Shown here piece after piece: positions 5,155 through 5,548 of a stretch of DNA of 5,548 bases. The notes beneath the pieces were generated by a model. It made no database searches. It saw only the letters and a program-made list of their open reading frames with translations, and was not told the DNA's origin. The stretch's first letter is position 1. The number at the start of each line of letters is the position of its first letter. Source of the stretch: Actinomycetota bacterium (GTDB lineage: Bacteria; Actinomycetota; Actinomycetes; S36-B12; UBA10799); assembly GCA_030837395.1 (NCBI GenBank), contig JAUPKO010000680.1, forward strand, positions 1 through 5,548. The letters are read 5' to 3'. Made by a program: the position numbers and the translations under genes.

Positions 5155-5548
5155 CCCAGCACGTCCGAGAGCGGTGGCAGGGCAGCAGCGCCGGGCAAAG
5201 CGGGCGAGTCTGGCGGGCAGGTCGCGTCGATCCAGTCGAGGATCACGTCCAACCCCGCCCGCCAGTGCCCGTCGAGCATGACGTCGTGGCCGCCCGGCAC
5301 CATACGCACCTGCGCGTCGACCTCACGGGCCGCGCGGTCGAGGTCAGACCGAGCCAGCAACGCGTCGTCGGCAGCACCCACCACCAGCATCGGCACGTTG
5401 ATCGGCTCGAGGCGTCCGGGCATTGCCATCGCGAGTTGCGCCCACGGCGACTCCCGGCCGATGCGGCTGACGTAGCCCTCGGCCCGGCCGGGGTCCAGGT
5501 CGGTGAACAGGTCGGCGGCGGTGAGCTTCAGGCTGCCGCCGACCAGAT
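5151..5548 (-). CDS. Alpha/beta hydrolase, C-terminal part, cut by window edge
   Basis: The last 131 residues of a protein whose N-terminus lies beyond the right edge. The frame runs open from 5548 to the TGA at 5151; the in-frame ATG near 5429 is internal, because conserved-looking sequence (E-S-P-W-A-Q-L) continues upstream of it. Features typical of the C-terminal half of an alpha/beta hydrolase are the strand I-N-V-P-M-L-V-V-G (49-57 of the fragment) leading into A-A-D-D (58-61), which should hold the catalytic acid, and G-G-H-D (85-88), whose His87 is the expected catalytic histidine. The nucleophile elbow is outside the window. A Pro/Ala-rich tail (about 111-131) follows the last helix. 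The substrate cannot be inferred. The overlap with the sterol-carrier gene suggests a joint operon. Confidence 0.86.
   Translation of the reverse strand, partial: LVGGSLKLTAADLFTDLDPGRAEGYVSRIGRESPWAQLAMAMPGRLEPINVPMLVVGAADDALLARSDLDRAAREVDAQVRMVPGGHDVMLDGHWRAGLDVILDWIDATCPPDSPALPGAAALPPLSDVLG

Noticed and set aside
4612..5475. Long plus-strand open frame (287 codons)
   Set aside because: It crosses the fbpA start, the iron box, the sterol-carrier gene and the hydrolase on the wrong strand. Its composition is Arg/Ser/Gly-rich with no recognisable motif.

Overview
The window is GC-rich throughout and looks like chromosomal DNA from a high-GC Gram-positive bacterium (Actinomycetota). The purF N-terminus, the sterol-carrier-family protein and the near-perfect DtxR/IdeR iron box all fit that group. 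I cannot name a genus. The gene order hints at Micrococcales or relatives, but this is inference.

Layout from left to right. Bases 1-194 (minus) hold the N-terminal 64 codons of purF, running off the left edge. A compact divergent region (195-293) carries candidate promoters for purF and for a plus-strand toxin-antitoxin pair: a ribbon-helix-helix, MazE-like antitoxin (294-527) and a MazF/PemK endoribonuclease (527-904), which overlap by one base. The 3' end of mazF overlaps the 3' end of a convergent operon by 19 bp. That operon (886-4641, minus) encodes a complete ferric-iron ABC importer, transcribed lipoprotein (fbpA) - double-length permease (fbpB) - ATPase (fbpC). A DtxR/IdeR operator lies at 4663-4681, just upstream of fbpA. 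To the right (4792-5548, minus) are a small sterol-carrier-family protein and the C-terminal part of an alpha/beta hydrolase, overlapping by four bases (GTGA) and probably co-transcribed.

How the genes fit together. When iron is sufficient, a DtxR/IdeR-type repressor should sit on the box and silence the importer. When iron is short, FbpA captures Fe3+ outside the membrane, FbpB moves it across, and FbpC supplies ATP hydrolysis. From my knowledge of actinobacterial genomes, the hydrolase and sterol-carrier genes commonly lie immediately upstream of purF on the same strand. Here about 4.6 kb (iron importer plus toxin-antitoxin pair) separates them, so the simplest reading is an accessory insertion into a conserved purine locus. 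No transposase, integrase, tRNA or convincing flanking repeat is visible.

The individual systems are known types. The most interesting features are the iron-box-controlled operon running tail-to-tail into a toxin gene, the apparently leaderless divergent promoters at 195-294, and the interrupted purF neighbourhood. I found no CRISPR array, rRNA, tRNA, insertion sequence or riboswitch. There is no gene-free stretch longer than about 150 bases.
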